From positions 1 to 44,581 of the forward strand of contig JAMPCA010000013.1 of NCBI GenBank assembly GCA_023666425.1: 44,581 nt of DNA, in the 5' to 3' direction. Below the pieces are notes generated by a model. It was not told where the DNA came from. It made no database searches and saw only the letters and a list, made by a program, of their open reading frames with translations. Below, one piece after another: positions 14,082 through 22,399 of the stretch. Every line of letters starts with the position of its first letter. Position 1 is the first letter of the stretch. The stretch is from Muribaculaceae bacterium. Lineage in GTDB: Bacteria; Bacillota; Clostridia; Lachnospirales; Lachnospiraceae. Position numbers and translations under genes: made by a program.

Positions 14082-16657
14082 GAGCATGGGATATGGGACG
14101 GATACATTTTCTTCGCACAACTGAACATGGGGAGGACGAAAGGCCGCGGCCGGGCAGCCTTGTGGCGTCTGCGGTGTGGTCACTTGCGGCCGTGGAGCTG
14201 CTGCTCATGGCGTTTTTCCGCATATTAAGGGACGAGTTCCCGGTGTGGAAGCTGGAAACGAATACCTTTTGGGGAATTCAGTGTTTCCTTGTGCTGACCA
14301 TCGTGCTCTTTGGCATCGCCGCGCCCATGGCGGGACGGTTTCGTGTGCCGCTCAGCGCAGGGCTTGAAGCGGGCTGCGCCCTGATGTGCGGCTGGTACGC
14401 CGCGGGAAATATAAAGCGCCTGCAGGGCGGTCTTGCCGCGATGTTTGCAGACTATCTGGTGGCGTGGAACGACTATTACAAGACGAATTATTACGTTTCT
14501 GATGTGCGCCGGGAAGAGATTTCTGCGGCCTTTGGCTTTGTCGTGCTGCTCCTGCTTCTGCTCTTTCTGCTCCTGCGGTATGTGGCGAAGCTGCGCTGGC
14601 CGCTCTTATTGCTGCCGTTTTCTGCCTTGTTTCCTGGGCTGATGGTGGATGTGCTGCCGGAGTGGCAGGGGCTGGCCTGCTATTTTGTGGGCGCAGTCTT
14701 ACTCTACGCAGGGGCTGGCGGCAGGTCGCGCTGTCATTTTGCACCGGTACGGGAAAAGGACAATGGGGACAGGCCCGGCAGCCATATGGCGGCTTCGCTG
14801 GCGGCAGTGCTTGCAGCCCTTTTGGCGCTTGGGATTACGGAGCCTGCTTTTGGCCGTTTTGCGGAGCGTATTCCTGAAAAAGCGCCGGAATTTCGCGCTT
14901 TCCAGCTGGAGATGGAGGATCAGCTCAAAAACATTGGCAACACTCTGCCGTCTTCGAACCGGGAGTATGTGGACAATTCCACGCCGAAATACCAGGACAG
15001 GCTACTGCTTCAGATTTCGTCGGACAAGAAACCCGACACGAATCTCTATCTGGCGGATTTTTACAGCGGGGAGTATCAGAACGGAAAGTGGGTGCAGAGT
15101 AACCGCGAGTTCCGGCAGGCGGCCGACGAGCTGGGAGTAGATCCGGACCGGCTGGGGCTGCTGCTACGGCAGATGTCCTATGAAAACGGGACGGGAGAGC
15201 TGCAGATTCAGACAGAGAATGCGAGCTATTATGCACTGACAGAGACGAGTCAGTACCGGATTGACTATGAGGTATCCACAAACCGGGCGCTTGTTCCCTA
15301 TTTTTCAGATATAGCAGGGCTTGGAGATCAGGCATGGGTGGAGGACGAAGGGCTGGTAAAAAAGAGCCGCAGCGTAGATTCACTGGAGTTTGCGGGAGGA
15401 CCCGCCAACACGGACAACCTGATGTATGCGCTGAATGAAGATATTATGGAGTCTGTGGACAGTGGCCTGGACTGGTACAGCGACTACGCATGGGGGCATT
15501 ATGTGGGGGAGAGCGGGATTCCCGCGGTTTGGGAGCAGGCGCAGAAGATAAGGGAGCTGACGGGGTCGCCTTTTTCTTCAATCCACCGCAATCCGGTAAG
15601 GCAGGAGAACGGGGAAATGGGGTTTGAGACTACCGCGGAGAAAAATTACTATGCGGTGCAGATGGCGACGATTCTGCGCAAGCAGCTTGCGGATCTTGCG
15701 GACTACAATTTATATCTGGACGATATTCCCGCGGGGACAGACACGGTGCAGTATTTTCTGGAGACGGGACACGAGGGCTATTGTATGCATTTTGCCAGTG
15801 CCGGAGCGCTGATACTTCAGGAGCTGGGAGTTCCGGCGAGATATGCGTCGGGATACATCGTGAAAAGGCATGCGTTTGTGCAGGGGGATTCCGGGGAGTA
15901 TGTCGCGCCGGTGTACGACCGCAACGCCCACGCATGGGTCGAAATCTATCTGGAAAATTTCGGCTGGGTGCCGGTTGACATGACGCCGGGATATCAGGAT
16001 CCGGGGAAAACACTTCCGACGGACAGTAATAATCAGGAATCCCTGCAGGAAAAACACGCGCAGAAGAAGGCGGAGGAGCAGGCTTCGCAGACATCGCCGG
16101 AGACAGAGACCGCCGGGGAGCCGGAGACAGAAACCGGGACGGAATCCAAAGACGCGGAGACACAGAGCGGGCAAAAAACGCCGGCAGGGCAGCAGGCGCA
16201 GGGGGGTGCAGGCGGCCCGGGAACAGCGGCTGCAAACGGCAGCGGCAAACGCGTGCTGTTTGCGGTGCTGTTACTTCTGGCAGTTCTGCTTACAGGCTTT
16301 GCGGTGCTTCTCACAGGAAGATGGCGTTATCGGGAGGCGCTCCGCCGGGAGATGCAGAAAAAACAGTATCGGCAGGCGGTGCGGCGCATAAACCGGCGCA
16401 TCTGCCGTCGTCTGCAAAAAGGCTGGTTTCCGGCAGGGAAACTACATTTTGGACGGCGGCTCACCGGAAAGCACGCGCTGCAGTGGAGCAGTATGACGGA
16501 TGCAGAGTATGAGAGAAGGCTGGTAGACGCTTACCCGGACATTACGCCCGAGGAGTGGAGCCGGTACATGGAAGTAGTGAAAAAAGCAGCTTTTTCCAGG
16601 GAGAAGATCACGGAGGAAGAAATGGCGCTGTGCCTGCGCATATATCGTGGACGGTAG
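14078..16657 (+). CDS. membrane protein with extracytoplasmic transglutaminase-like domain
   Basis: An 859-aa protein. Several membrane helices occupy residues 28-255. A large extracytoplasmic part includes a transglutaminase-like domain at about 540-640 with Cys569 (GHEGYCMHFAS), His618 (NAHAWVEIY) and Asp634 (WVPVDMTPG), the cysteine-protease-like triad. A low-complexity Gln/Glu/Thr/Gly linker (about 655-720) leads to one more membrane helix (VLFAVLLLLAVLLTGFAVLL) and a basic cytoplasmic tail of about 110 residues of the DUF4129 kind. The GTG at 14078 overlaps the DUF58 stop. Third gene of the MoxR-DUF58-transglutaminase operon, it is probably an envelope peptidase or crosslinking enzyme; its substrate is unknown. 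Confidence 0.88.
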   Translation: MRAWDMGRIHFLRTTEHGEDERPRPGSLVASAVWSLAAVELLLMAFFRILRDEFPVWKLETNTFWGIQCFLVLTIVLFGIAAPMAGRFRVPLSAGLEAGCALMCGWYAAGNIKRLQGGLAAMFADYLVAWNDYYKTNYYVSDVRREEISAAFGFVVLLLLLLFLLLRYVAKLRWPLLLLPFSALFPGLMVDVLPEWQGLACYFVGAVLLYAGAGGRSRCHFAPVREKDNGDRPGSHMAASLAAVLAALLALGITEPAFGRFAERIPEKAPEFRAFQLEMEDQLKNIGNTLPSSNREYVDNSTPKYQDRLLLQISSDKKPDTNLYLADFYSGEYQNGKWVQSNREFRQAADELGVDPDRLGLLLRQMSYENGTGELQIQTENASYYALTETSQYRIDYEVSTNRALVPYFSDIAGLGDQAWVEDEGLVKKSRSVDSLEFAGGPANTDNLMYALNEDIMESVDSGLDWYSDYAWGHYVGESGIPAVWEQAQKIRELTGSPFSSIHRNPVRQENGEMGFETTAEKNYYAVQMATILRKQLADLADYNLYLDDIPAGTDTVQYFLETGHEGYCMHFASAGALILQELGVPARYASGYIVKRHAFVQGDSGEYVAPVYDRNAHAWVEIYLENFGWVPVDMTPGYQDPGKTLPTDSNNQESLQEKHAQKKAEEQASQTSPETETAGEPETETGTESKDAETQSGQKTPAGQQAQGGAGGPGTAAANGSGKRVLFAVLLLLAVLLTGFAVLLTGRWRYREALRREMQKKQYRQAVRRINRRICRRLQKGWFPAGKLHFGRRLTGKHALQWSSMTDAEYERRLVDAYPDITPEEWSRYMEVVKKAAFSREKITEEEMALCLRIYRGR

Positions 16658-16693
16658 CCGCCGTATGAGCCAGGAAGGAAAGGAAACAGATAA

Positions 16694-17359
16694 ATGCGCT
16701 TAAGAAATATACCGGGCGCGGATGAGGCGATTGCCGCAAGCCCGTACTGTATCAAAGACGCCAGTGTCCACAAGGAGAGCTGGCACACCTTTTTGGGGAG
16801 TGAAAGTCCCATTCATATGGAGATTGGCATGGGAAAGGGACGCTTTCTCATGGAGCAGGCGGCCCGGCATCCGGATATCCACTATATCGGAGTGGAACGC
16901 TATACCAGCGTGCTGCTGCGGGCGGTGCAGAAACTGGAGGAGCTGCAGCTTTCCAATGTCCATTTTCTCTGTGAGGACGCCGCCTGTCTTCCTGAGATTT
17001 TCGGCGCGGGTGAGGTCGGGCGCATCTATCTGAATTTTTCCGACCCCTGGCCCAAGGCGCGGCACAGTAAGCGGCGGCTGACTTCCCGGGAGTTTCTGGA
17101 GAGATACGACCGCTTTCTTGCGCCGGAGGGCAGGCTGGAGTTTAAGACCGACAATCAGGAGCTGTTTACATTTTCACTGGAGGAACTAAAGGAGTCTGAC
17201 CGCTGGCATATTGATGCTTTTACCCGCGATCTGCACCATGATCCGGTTCTGAACAGGGACAATATTCTGACAGAGTATGAGGAGAAATTTTCCGCGATGA
17301 ATCATCCCATCTGTAAGCTGCTTGCATCGCGCGAAAGAAAGAGAGAGGTGTTGACATGA
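16694..17359 (+). CDS. trmB: tRNA (guanine-N7-)-methyltransferase
   Basis: A 221-aa SAM-dependent methyltransferase that forms m7G46 in tRNA. Motif I is IHMEIGMGKGRFLMEQA, motif II ends with YIGVERY, the family signature is NFSDPWPKARHSKRRLT, and RLEFKTDNQELFTFS carries the conserved TDN. The length matches the family. The ATG at 16694 follows AGGAAAGGAAA. It begins 36 bases after the transglutaminase gene with no terminator visible, and its stop overlaps the aminotransferase start (ATGA), so all these genes may share a transcript. Confidence 0.95.
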   Translation: MRLRNIPGADEAIAASPYCIKDASVHKESWHTFLGSESPIHMEIGMGKGRFLMEQAARHPDIHYIGVERYTSVLLRAVQKLEELQLSNVHFLCEDAACLPEIFGAGEVGRIYLNFSDPWPKARHSKRRLTSREFLERYDRFLAPEGRLEFKTDNQELFTFSLEELKESDRWHIDAFTRDLHHDPVLNRDNILTEYEEKFSAMNHPICKLLASRERKREVLT

Positions 17360-18546
17360 TTAACGAAACCTATAAGGCCATGCTGGGCGGCAAATCCATC
17401 ATTCGGGAGCTCAGCGAGTACGCGACCGCCCGGGGAAAAGAGATCGGATACGAGAATGTCTTTGATTACAGTCTGGGCAATCCGAGTGTTCCCTGCACAG
17501 AGCATTACACAAAAGAGATGATCGCTCTTTTGGAGCAGGAGGATCCGATGGCGCTCCACGGCTACAGCCCTTCCCTGGGCATTGAGAGTGTGCGGGAGGC
17601 CGTGGCGGAGAGCCTGAACCGAAGGTTTGGCATGGATTATGAGGCGAAGCACATTTTTATGGCGTCCGGGGCGGCGGGCGCGCTGGCGCACGCCCTGCGG
17701 GCAGTGACCAAGCCGGGGGACGAGGTGCTGACCTTCGCGCCCTGCTTCCCGGAGTATTATCCCTATGTGAACACGACCGGAGCCGTGCTCCGTGTAGTGC
17801 CTGCCGACACCGAAAGCTTTCAGATTAACTTTGGAGAGCTTGCAAAGGCGCTGAATCCGAAGGTGGCGGCGGTTCTCATCAACACGCCCAATAACCCATC
17901 CGGCGCGGTGTACAGTGAGGAGACGATCCGGCGGCTGGCGGATATGCTGGCGGATAAACAGCGGGAATATGGACATGACATCTTTATTATCAGCGACGAG
18001 CCCTACCGGGAGATTGTTTTTGACGGAGAGCAGGCGCCCTATGTGAGTAAATTCTATGACAATACGGTTTCCTGCTACTCCTTTTCCAAGAGCCTGAGTC
18101 TGCCGGGGGAGCGTATCGGGTATGTGGCGGTAAATCCCCGCTGCACGGACGCAGAGATTTTTGCCGTCATCTGCGGGCAGATCAGCCGGGGAATCGGTCA
18201 CAACTGTCCGGCATCCAGCGTGCAGCTTGGGGTTGCGGGGGTGCTTGACGAGGTCAGCGACCTTAGCGTATATGAGACGAACCGGAATTTGCTCTACGAT
18301 GCGCTGCGGCGCATCGGATTTGAGGTAGTAAAGCCGGGAGGAACCTTCTATATTTTCCCGAAGGCTTTAGAGCCGGATGCGAACACGTTTTGCAGAAAGG
18401 CGCAAAAATACGACCTGATTTTAGTTCCGTCGGATAATTTCGGCTGTCAGGGCTTTTTCCGGATGGCTTACTGTATCGACACGGAGAAGGTGGAGCGGTC
18501 GATTCCTGTTCTGGAGCGGTTTGTGCGTGAGGAGTATGGTCAGTAA
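17356..18546 (+). CDS. class I/II PLP-dependent aminotransferase
   Basis: A 396-aa fold-type I aminotransferase. Landmarks in order are FDYSLGNPSVP (N-terminal substrate region), MASGAAGALAHALRAV (cofactor phosphate cup), NTPNNPSGAVYSEE (conserved NPxNPxG), FIISDEPYRE (Asp and Tyr that contact PLP) and YSFSKSLSLPGERIGYVAV (Schiff-base Lys and following Arg). The family covers aspartate, alanine and aromatic aminotransferases, and the amino acid cannot be named. The start overlaps the trmB stop as ATGA, indicating translational coupling. Twelve bases separate it from the carboxypeptidase gene. A supply role for amino acids used in peptidoglycan is possible but unproven. Confidence 0.9.
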   Translation: MINETYKAMLGGKSIIRELSEYATARGKEIGYENVFDYSLGNPSVPCTEHYTKEMIALLEQEDPMALHGYSPSLGIESVREAVAESLNRRFGMDYEAKHIFMASGAAGALAHALRAVTKPGDEVLTFAPCFPEYYPYVNTTGAVLRVVPADTESFQINFGELAKALNPKVAAVLINTPNNPSGAVYSEETIRRLADMLADKQREYGHDIFIISDEPYREIVFDGEQAPYVSKFYDNTVSCYSFSKSLSLPGERIGYVAVNPRCTDAEIFAVICGQISRGIGHNCPASSVQLGVAGVLDEVSDLSVYETNRNLLYDALRRIGFEVVKPGGTFYIFPKALEPDANTFCRKAQKYDLILVPSDNFGCQGFFRMAYCIDTEKVERSIPVLERFVREEYGQ

Positions 18547-18558
18547 GGGGCGAAAAGC

Positions 18559-19971
18559 ATGAGAGTGAGAGGGATATGCAAAAGAGCGGCGGCGGTTGTT
18601 CTGGCGGCAGTATGTATGCTGACGGCGGCGCCGCTGCAGGTGCAGGCGGAGGTCTACTGGCCGGAGGGTCCCGGCGTGAGCTGCCCGAGCGCCATTGTCA
18701 TGGAAGTGAATACGGGGACGGTGCTCTATGCAAAGAAAAGCCACAAAAAACGCTATCCTGCCAGCATCACAAAGATACTGACGGCGCTTCTGGCGGTGGA
18801 GAGCTGCGGGATGGACGAGACGGTGGTTTTTTCTGCGGATGCCGTATATAAAAATGAGGGGGACACCTCGAATATCGCCCGGGACTTAAACGAAGAAATG
18901 ACCATGGAGCAGTGTCTCTATGCGGTTATGCTGGAATCTGCCAACGAGTGCGCCTATGCGGTGGCGGAGCATATCGGACAGAAGCAGGGCGGGGATTACA
19001 GTACCTTTATCGAAATGATGAATGCGAGAGCCAGTGCGCTGGGCTGTAAGGATACGCATTTTAACAATTGTAACGGACTCCCGGACGAAGAGCACTGGAC
19101 GAGCGCTTACGATATGGCACTGATTGCGGCGGAGGCCTACCGCAACGAGACATTTCGCATTATCACGGGAAGCGAGAGCTATACGATACCTCCCACGAAT
19201 AAGCACAAGGATCCCACGCCCTGCCATAACCATCACAAGATGGTCTATCCGTGGCGGGGGGACAGCCATTACCTTTGGGAAAATGTGACCGGTGGCAAGA
19301 CCGGATACACCACAGCGGCGAAAAATACGCTGGTGACTTATGCGGAGAAGGACGGGCTGTCACTGGTATGTGTGGTGATGAACGCAGATACGCCCAACCA
19401 TTACACCGATACCCGCACGCTGCTGGACTACTGTTTTGATAATTTTCAGGCGCTGAATATCTCGGAGAATGAGACGAGCCTCGCAAACGGAAGTCTCGGC
19501 AATACCGGGGTACTGAATGATTACGGCCCCTTTGTCGCCTTAGATGAAAATGCCTATATCGTAATTCCCAAGGCGGCTGAGTTTGCCGACGCCGTGGTGG
19601 AGCTGGACCAGGACACGGCGGACGGCGGAACGCTGGCGCGGCTGCAGTATACTTATGGAAAACGTGTCGTAGGACATGCTGAGATTGCGGCCACCGGCGC
19701 GCGTGTGGAGGAGAGCTATTTTGAAAAGCAAAAGCCCGAGATTCCCGTGGACGAGAATGTGCGGGTGATAGAGATTAAGCCGGAGATGCTTGCGCTGGCG
19801 GCGTTGATCCTTGCGGCGTTTATTGTGCTGATCCATTTAGGAAAAAGCTTCTATGATAACTATTATGTCATCCGTCACAAACGCAAAGTGAAAAAGGCGC
19901 AGAAAGAACGTTTTAAGGTGAAAGTGCATAAGAAGCGTTACCGTAAAAAAGACCGCATGTTCAAGTCGTAA
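18559..19971 (+). CDS. D-alanyl-D-alanine carboxypeptidase, penicillin-binding protein 5/6 type
   Basis: A 470-aa exported enzyme that removes the terminal D-Ala from peptidoglycan stem peptides. It has a signal peptide (1-30), the catalytic SxxK (Ser69-Ile-Thr-Lys72 in YPASITKILTALL), SAN (127-129) and KTG (247-249 in GGKTGYTTAA). The class C-terminal domain follows, then a membrane helix (MLALAALILAAFIVLIHLG) and a very basic cytoplasmic tail (KRKVKKAQKERFKVKVHKKR). A true C-terminal helix with a Lys/Arg tail, rather than an amphipathic anchor, places it as a DacF/DacB-like protein fixed in the membrane. It closes the operon: a strong hairpin lies at 20043-20083. Confidence 0.92.
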   Translation: MRVRGICKRAAAVVLAAVCMLTAAPLQVQAEVYWPEGPGVSCPSAIVMEVNTGTVLYAKKSHKKRYPASITKILTALLAVESCGMDETVVFSADAVYKNEGDTSNIARDLNEEMTMEQCLYAVMLESANECAYAVAEHIGQKQGGDYSTFIEMMNARASALGCKDTHFNNCNGLPDEEHWTSAYDMALIAAEAYRNETFRIITGSESYTIPPTNKHKDPTPCHNHHKMVYPWRGDSHYLWENVTGGKTGYTTAAKNTLVTYAEKDGLSLVCVVMNADTPNHYTDTRTLLDYCFDNFQALNISENETSLANGSLGNTGVLNDYGPFVALDENAYIVIPKAAEFADAVVELDQDTADGGTLARLQYTYGKRVVGHAEIAATGARVEESYFEKQKPEIPVDENVRVIEIKPEMLALAALILAAFIVLIHLGKSFYDNYYVIRHKRKVKKAQKERFKVKVHKKRYRKKDRMFKS

Positions 19972-20042
19972 CAGACGGCAAAATGACCGCGTGTTTAAGC
20001 GGGGAAACGACAAGAAAGACGCGAATTAAAGACAATAAATAT

Positions 20043-20083
20043 AAAAATCGACAATATATGCGGGATATATGTTGTCGATTTTT
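20043..20083. terminator. bidirectional rho-independent terminator
   Basis: A long inverted repeat (AAAAATCGACAA with TTGTCGATTTTT) with an AT-rich extension pairs around GCGGG. A-rich and T-rich flanks give a U-tract in both directions. It serves the carboxypeptidase operon on plus and the 20110-20613 gene on minus. A third partial copy (AAAAATCGACA) lies at about 20099-20109. Confidence 0.8.
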
Positions 20084-20109
20084 ACGATTTCGACATTTAA
20101 AAATCGACA

Positions 20110-20613
20110 TTAAATTGTCAGACTATTTAGCAGAACCAGAAGCTGGCTGCGGTTTTCCGTGTAGATGAGTATGCCGTTTTCTGTCGCAACAAGGGTTAAA
20201 AACTTTCCCTGGAAGGTGACAGAGGTTTGCAGCATGTGAAGCAGGTACTCACGCATATGCGGGTCGGCCTCTAAGAAAACCGTCTGCGTCTGTTCCATGG
20301 AATGAACCTTCACATGAGCCTGGGAAAAGAGCTGGGTAATCTCCTTTTCCTGCCCGAACTGGTGAGCTGTTTTATTGACAATAAAAAAGCCCTGTGCATC
20401 CTTTGGCATGTCCAGCGCCTTTACCGCGCGCTGTACCTGTTTGGTCAGAGCGTCGGAGGCGGGGTAGAGGGATTCGAAGTAGGGAAGGAAGTCGGCGGCC
20501 GTCTTAAAGTGCCGGTTGCTTCCATGCTCCAAAACCTCTGTCATCAGGATTCGCTTGATCGTGTTCTCGCAGACTTCCCGGGAAGGGTTGCGGCGGATTC
20601 TGGAATGCTCCAT
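20110..20613 (-). CDS. hypothetical protein with ArgR-like layout
   Basis: A 167-aa soluble protein without a signal peptide. The N-terminal half is helical with a segment (ALTKQVQRAVKALDMPKDAQ) placed like the winged-helix recognition region of arginine repressors. The C-terminal part (MLQTSVTFQGKFLTLVATEN then GILIYTENRSQLLVLLNSL) has the strand-helix pattern of the ArgR C-terminal domain, but the GTIAGDDT arginine-binding motif is absent. The resemblance is remote and may be wrong. The gene stands alone on the minus strand between the shared terminator and the AbiE-like promoter region; the ATG at 20613 follows AAGGAG. A regulator with a different effector is one possibility. Confidence 0.55.
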   Translation of the reverse strand: MEHSRIRRNPSREVCENTIKRILMTEVLEHGSNRHFKTAADFLPYFESLYPASDALTKQVQRAVKALDMPKDAQGFFIVNKTAHQFGQEKEITQLFSQAHVKVHSMEQTQTVFLEADPHMREYLLHMLQTSVTFQGKFLTLVATENGILIYTENRSQLLVLLNSLTI

Positions 20614-20762
20614 AATTTCTCCTTGTCACAGTATCATAATCATCAACATCAAATTGCAAAAGACATCAGGATATGTCCTGCTTTTGAGTATAGGGCAAGG
20701 GCGGGAGAAATGCAAGCGCAGGAATCAGTCATTTGATTTTCCGTGTAATCACTTTGCTTGTA

Positions 20763-20820
20763 TTGACGAAGCGGCAAAAATGTCGTAAAATAGTAGAAAA
20801 ATACCACTAACATTTTTACG
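20763..20820 (+). promoter_or_regulatory. promoter with overlapping inverted-repeat operator for the AbiE-like pair
   Basis: TTGACG (20763-20768), a 17-base spacer and TAAAAT (20786-20791) form a good promoter. An inverted repeat overlaps the -10: outer arms CGTAAAA (20784-20790) and TTTTACG (20814-20820), with inner arms TAGTAG (20791-20796) and CCACTA (20804-20809). AbiEi antitoxins are known to repress their own operons by binding inverted repeats at the promoter, so this is a likely operator. Confidence 0.6.
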
Positions 20821-20832
20821 GAGCGGAAGATA

Positions 20833-21459
20833 TTGGAAAAGTACAGGAAGGCAAGACCCGCAGAGGAAGTGCTGCGGGAGCTACAGGAATTTATAGACGC
20901 CCACGGGGGAATCGTGAAAAAGGAGCAGTTTGCCGGGCTGGATGTGGACTACCGGCGCATCCTTGATTTCGTGGAGGAGGGAAAGCTCATCCGGATCAAG
21001 AACGGCTATTACACCGACCGTATGGACCGTTTTTCGGAGGAGGAGCTGATTGCAAGGCTTTTTCCCGATGCGCGGCTGTGTATGGAGAGCGCGCTTTACG
21101 CCTACGGCTATACCAGCAGAAAGCCCTACGGCTGGCATCTGGCGGTGGATAAGAATACTTCAAAGGCCAGATTCAAACTGGACTATCCGAAGGTAATCCC
21201 CTATTACACAGAGCCGGATGCCCTTATAATAGGAAGCACGACGCGCGAACTGTGGGGCTATACCTACCAGATCTACGACAAGGACAGGGTCATCTGCGAT
21301 TGTCTCAAGTACGAGAGCAAGCTGGAGCGGGAGGTCTTCAAGGAGGCCGTCCAGTCCTATATTAAAGATGAGGAAAAGGACATCTCCGCCCTCATGGAGT
21401 ACGCGAGGGAGCGCAAGGTCGTGAAAAAGGTGCAGAGCCTGATCGGAGTGTGGCTCTGA
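20833..21459 (+). CDS. AbiEi-family antitoxin-like protein
   Basis: A 208-aa protein with the layout of AbiEi antitoxins of type IV toxin-antitoxin systems. An N-terminal winged-helix region (ELQEFIDAHGGIVKKEQFAG and GKLIRIKNGYYTD) is followed by the AbiEi-type core (LCMESALYAYGYTSRKPYGW, then DKDRVICDCLKYESKLERE). Such proteins both repress their operon and oppose the toxin. The start is a TTG at 20833 preceded by GGAGCGGAAG; no ATG is near. It is translationally coupled to the next gene (stop and start overlap as TGATG). The promoter carries a fitting inverted repeat. Confidence 0.78.
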   Translation: MEKYRKARPAEEVLRELQEFIDAHGGIVKKEQFAGLDVDYRRILDFVEEGKLIRIKNGYYTDRMDRFSEEELIARLFPDARLCMESALYAYGYTSRKPYGWHLAVDKNTSKARFKLDYPKVIPYYTEPDALIIGSTTRELWGYTYQIYDKDRVICDCLKYESKLEREVFKEAVQSYIKDEEKDISALMEYARERKVVKKVQSLIGVWL

Positions 21460-22367
21460 TGAAGGTGGGAGTGAATGAGGCCACAGAGCTCAAGGCGCTG
21501 GCGGAGAGGCTGGAGCTGCCCTTTGCCAATCTTCTCTGGGGCTATGTGCTGGAAGATCTGATGCTCAGAGTCTGCGCCTCCGCCTACCGGGAGCATCTGT
21601 GGCTGAGGAGCGAAAGGCCGCTGGGAGAGGAGGCTTACCGCCGGGGGACGGAGCCGGAGCTGTCCTTCTTTTACCGGGAGAGCAGCAGGCTTCCCGCACC
21701 GGAGAAGCTGGTTCCGGGGCAGATGCTCACCACAGAGCTGGGCGGGCAGATGCTCCGGGAAATCTTTGACAAACCAAATAAACGGGAGGTCTGCTGGGAG
21801 GGCGCGGCGGCCGGGGAGGCAGGAGCTGTGACCTTAGAGCTCGGCGCACTCTACAGGGGGATGCGCGTGCCGGTGACCATGCGGATGCGGACACTGGCAG
21901 ATGCAAACCAGAGGCCGGAGACAAGGCAGATCGCGGCGGCGGCCATCGAGGGAGCAAAAATCGTTTGTCAGGTCTATTCTGCAGACAACCGGGTGAGCCA
22001 TGATCTGTTTGAGATTTTCGAAAAGCTGGAGCTGATTGGCGATATGGGAGCGTATTTCCGCGTCTACCAGGCGCTAAAGACCCAGCCCCTGAGCGGCCGC
22101 TATCTCATGGAGGAGATGCAGGCGCTCACGGAGAAAAAGCCACAGGTGAAAAAGGAAAAGCGCATTCTCCAGCTTGCCGGGTACAAAAACTATGCCTACA
22201 TGCGCAGACGCTGGGAGCAGTATGTGAAACGGCAGCGGGAGGAGGCGCCTCCGTGGGAGGAGGCGCTGGAGCTGGTTCTGCGTCTGGCCGGGCCGCTGTG
22301 GCTGAGCCTGTGCAGGGGAGAAGTCTTTCTGGATGACTGGATGCCGGAACTGGGGAGGTATATGTAA
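21459..22367 (+). CDS. AbiEii-like protein lacking a visible nucleotidyltransferase motif
   Basis: A 302-aa protein in the position of the AbiEii toxin. Its opening (LAERLELPFANLLWGYVLED) and C-terminal helices (GYKNYAYMRRRWEQYVKRQR, LELVLRLAGPLW) have the spacing of AbiEii/AbiGii-type proteins, and DNRVSHDLFEIFEKLELIG matches their middle helical region. The expected GS-x-x-x-D-x-D nucleotidyltransferase motif is not visible; the corresponding place reads GTEPELSFFYRESSR. It is therefore either a catalytically dead or highly diverged family member, or a different protein paired with AbiEi. The ATG at 21459 overlaps the upstream stop; a GTG at 21450 is an alternative. The decarboxylase operon begins 32 bases later. 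Confidence 0.5.
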   Translation: MKVGVNEATELKALAERLELPFANLLWGYVLEDLMLRVCASAYREHLWLRSERPLGEEAYRRGTEPELSFFYRESSRLPAPEKLVPGQMLTTELGGQMLREIFDKPNKREVCWEGAAAGEAGAVTLELGALYRGMRVPVTMRMRTLADANQRPETRQIAAAAIEGAKIVCQVYSADNRVSHDLFEIFEKLELIGDMGAYFRVYQALKTQPLSGRYLMEEMQALTEKKPQVKKEKRILQLAGYKNYAYMRRRWEQYVKRQREEAPPWEEALELVLRLAGPLWLSLCRGEVFLDDWMPELGRYM

Positions 22368-22399
22368 TTACTTTGTCAGTATTTTCCGGGAGGCGATAA

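Noticed and set aside
17302-18201. 299-aa minus-strand open frame opposite the aminotransferase
   Set aside because: It is antisense to a gene with full PLP-enzyme motifs.
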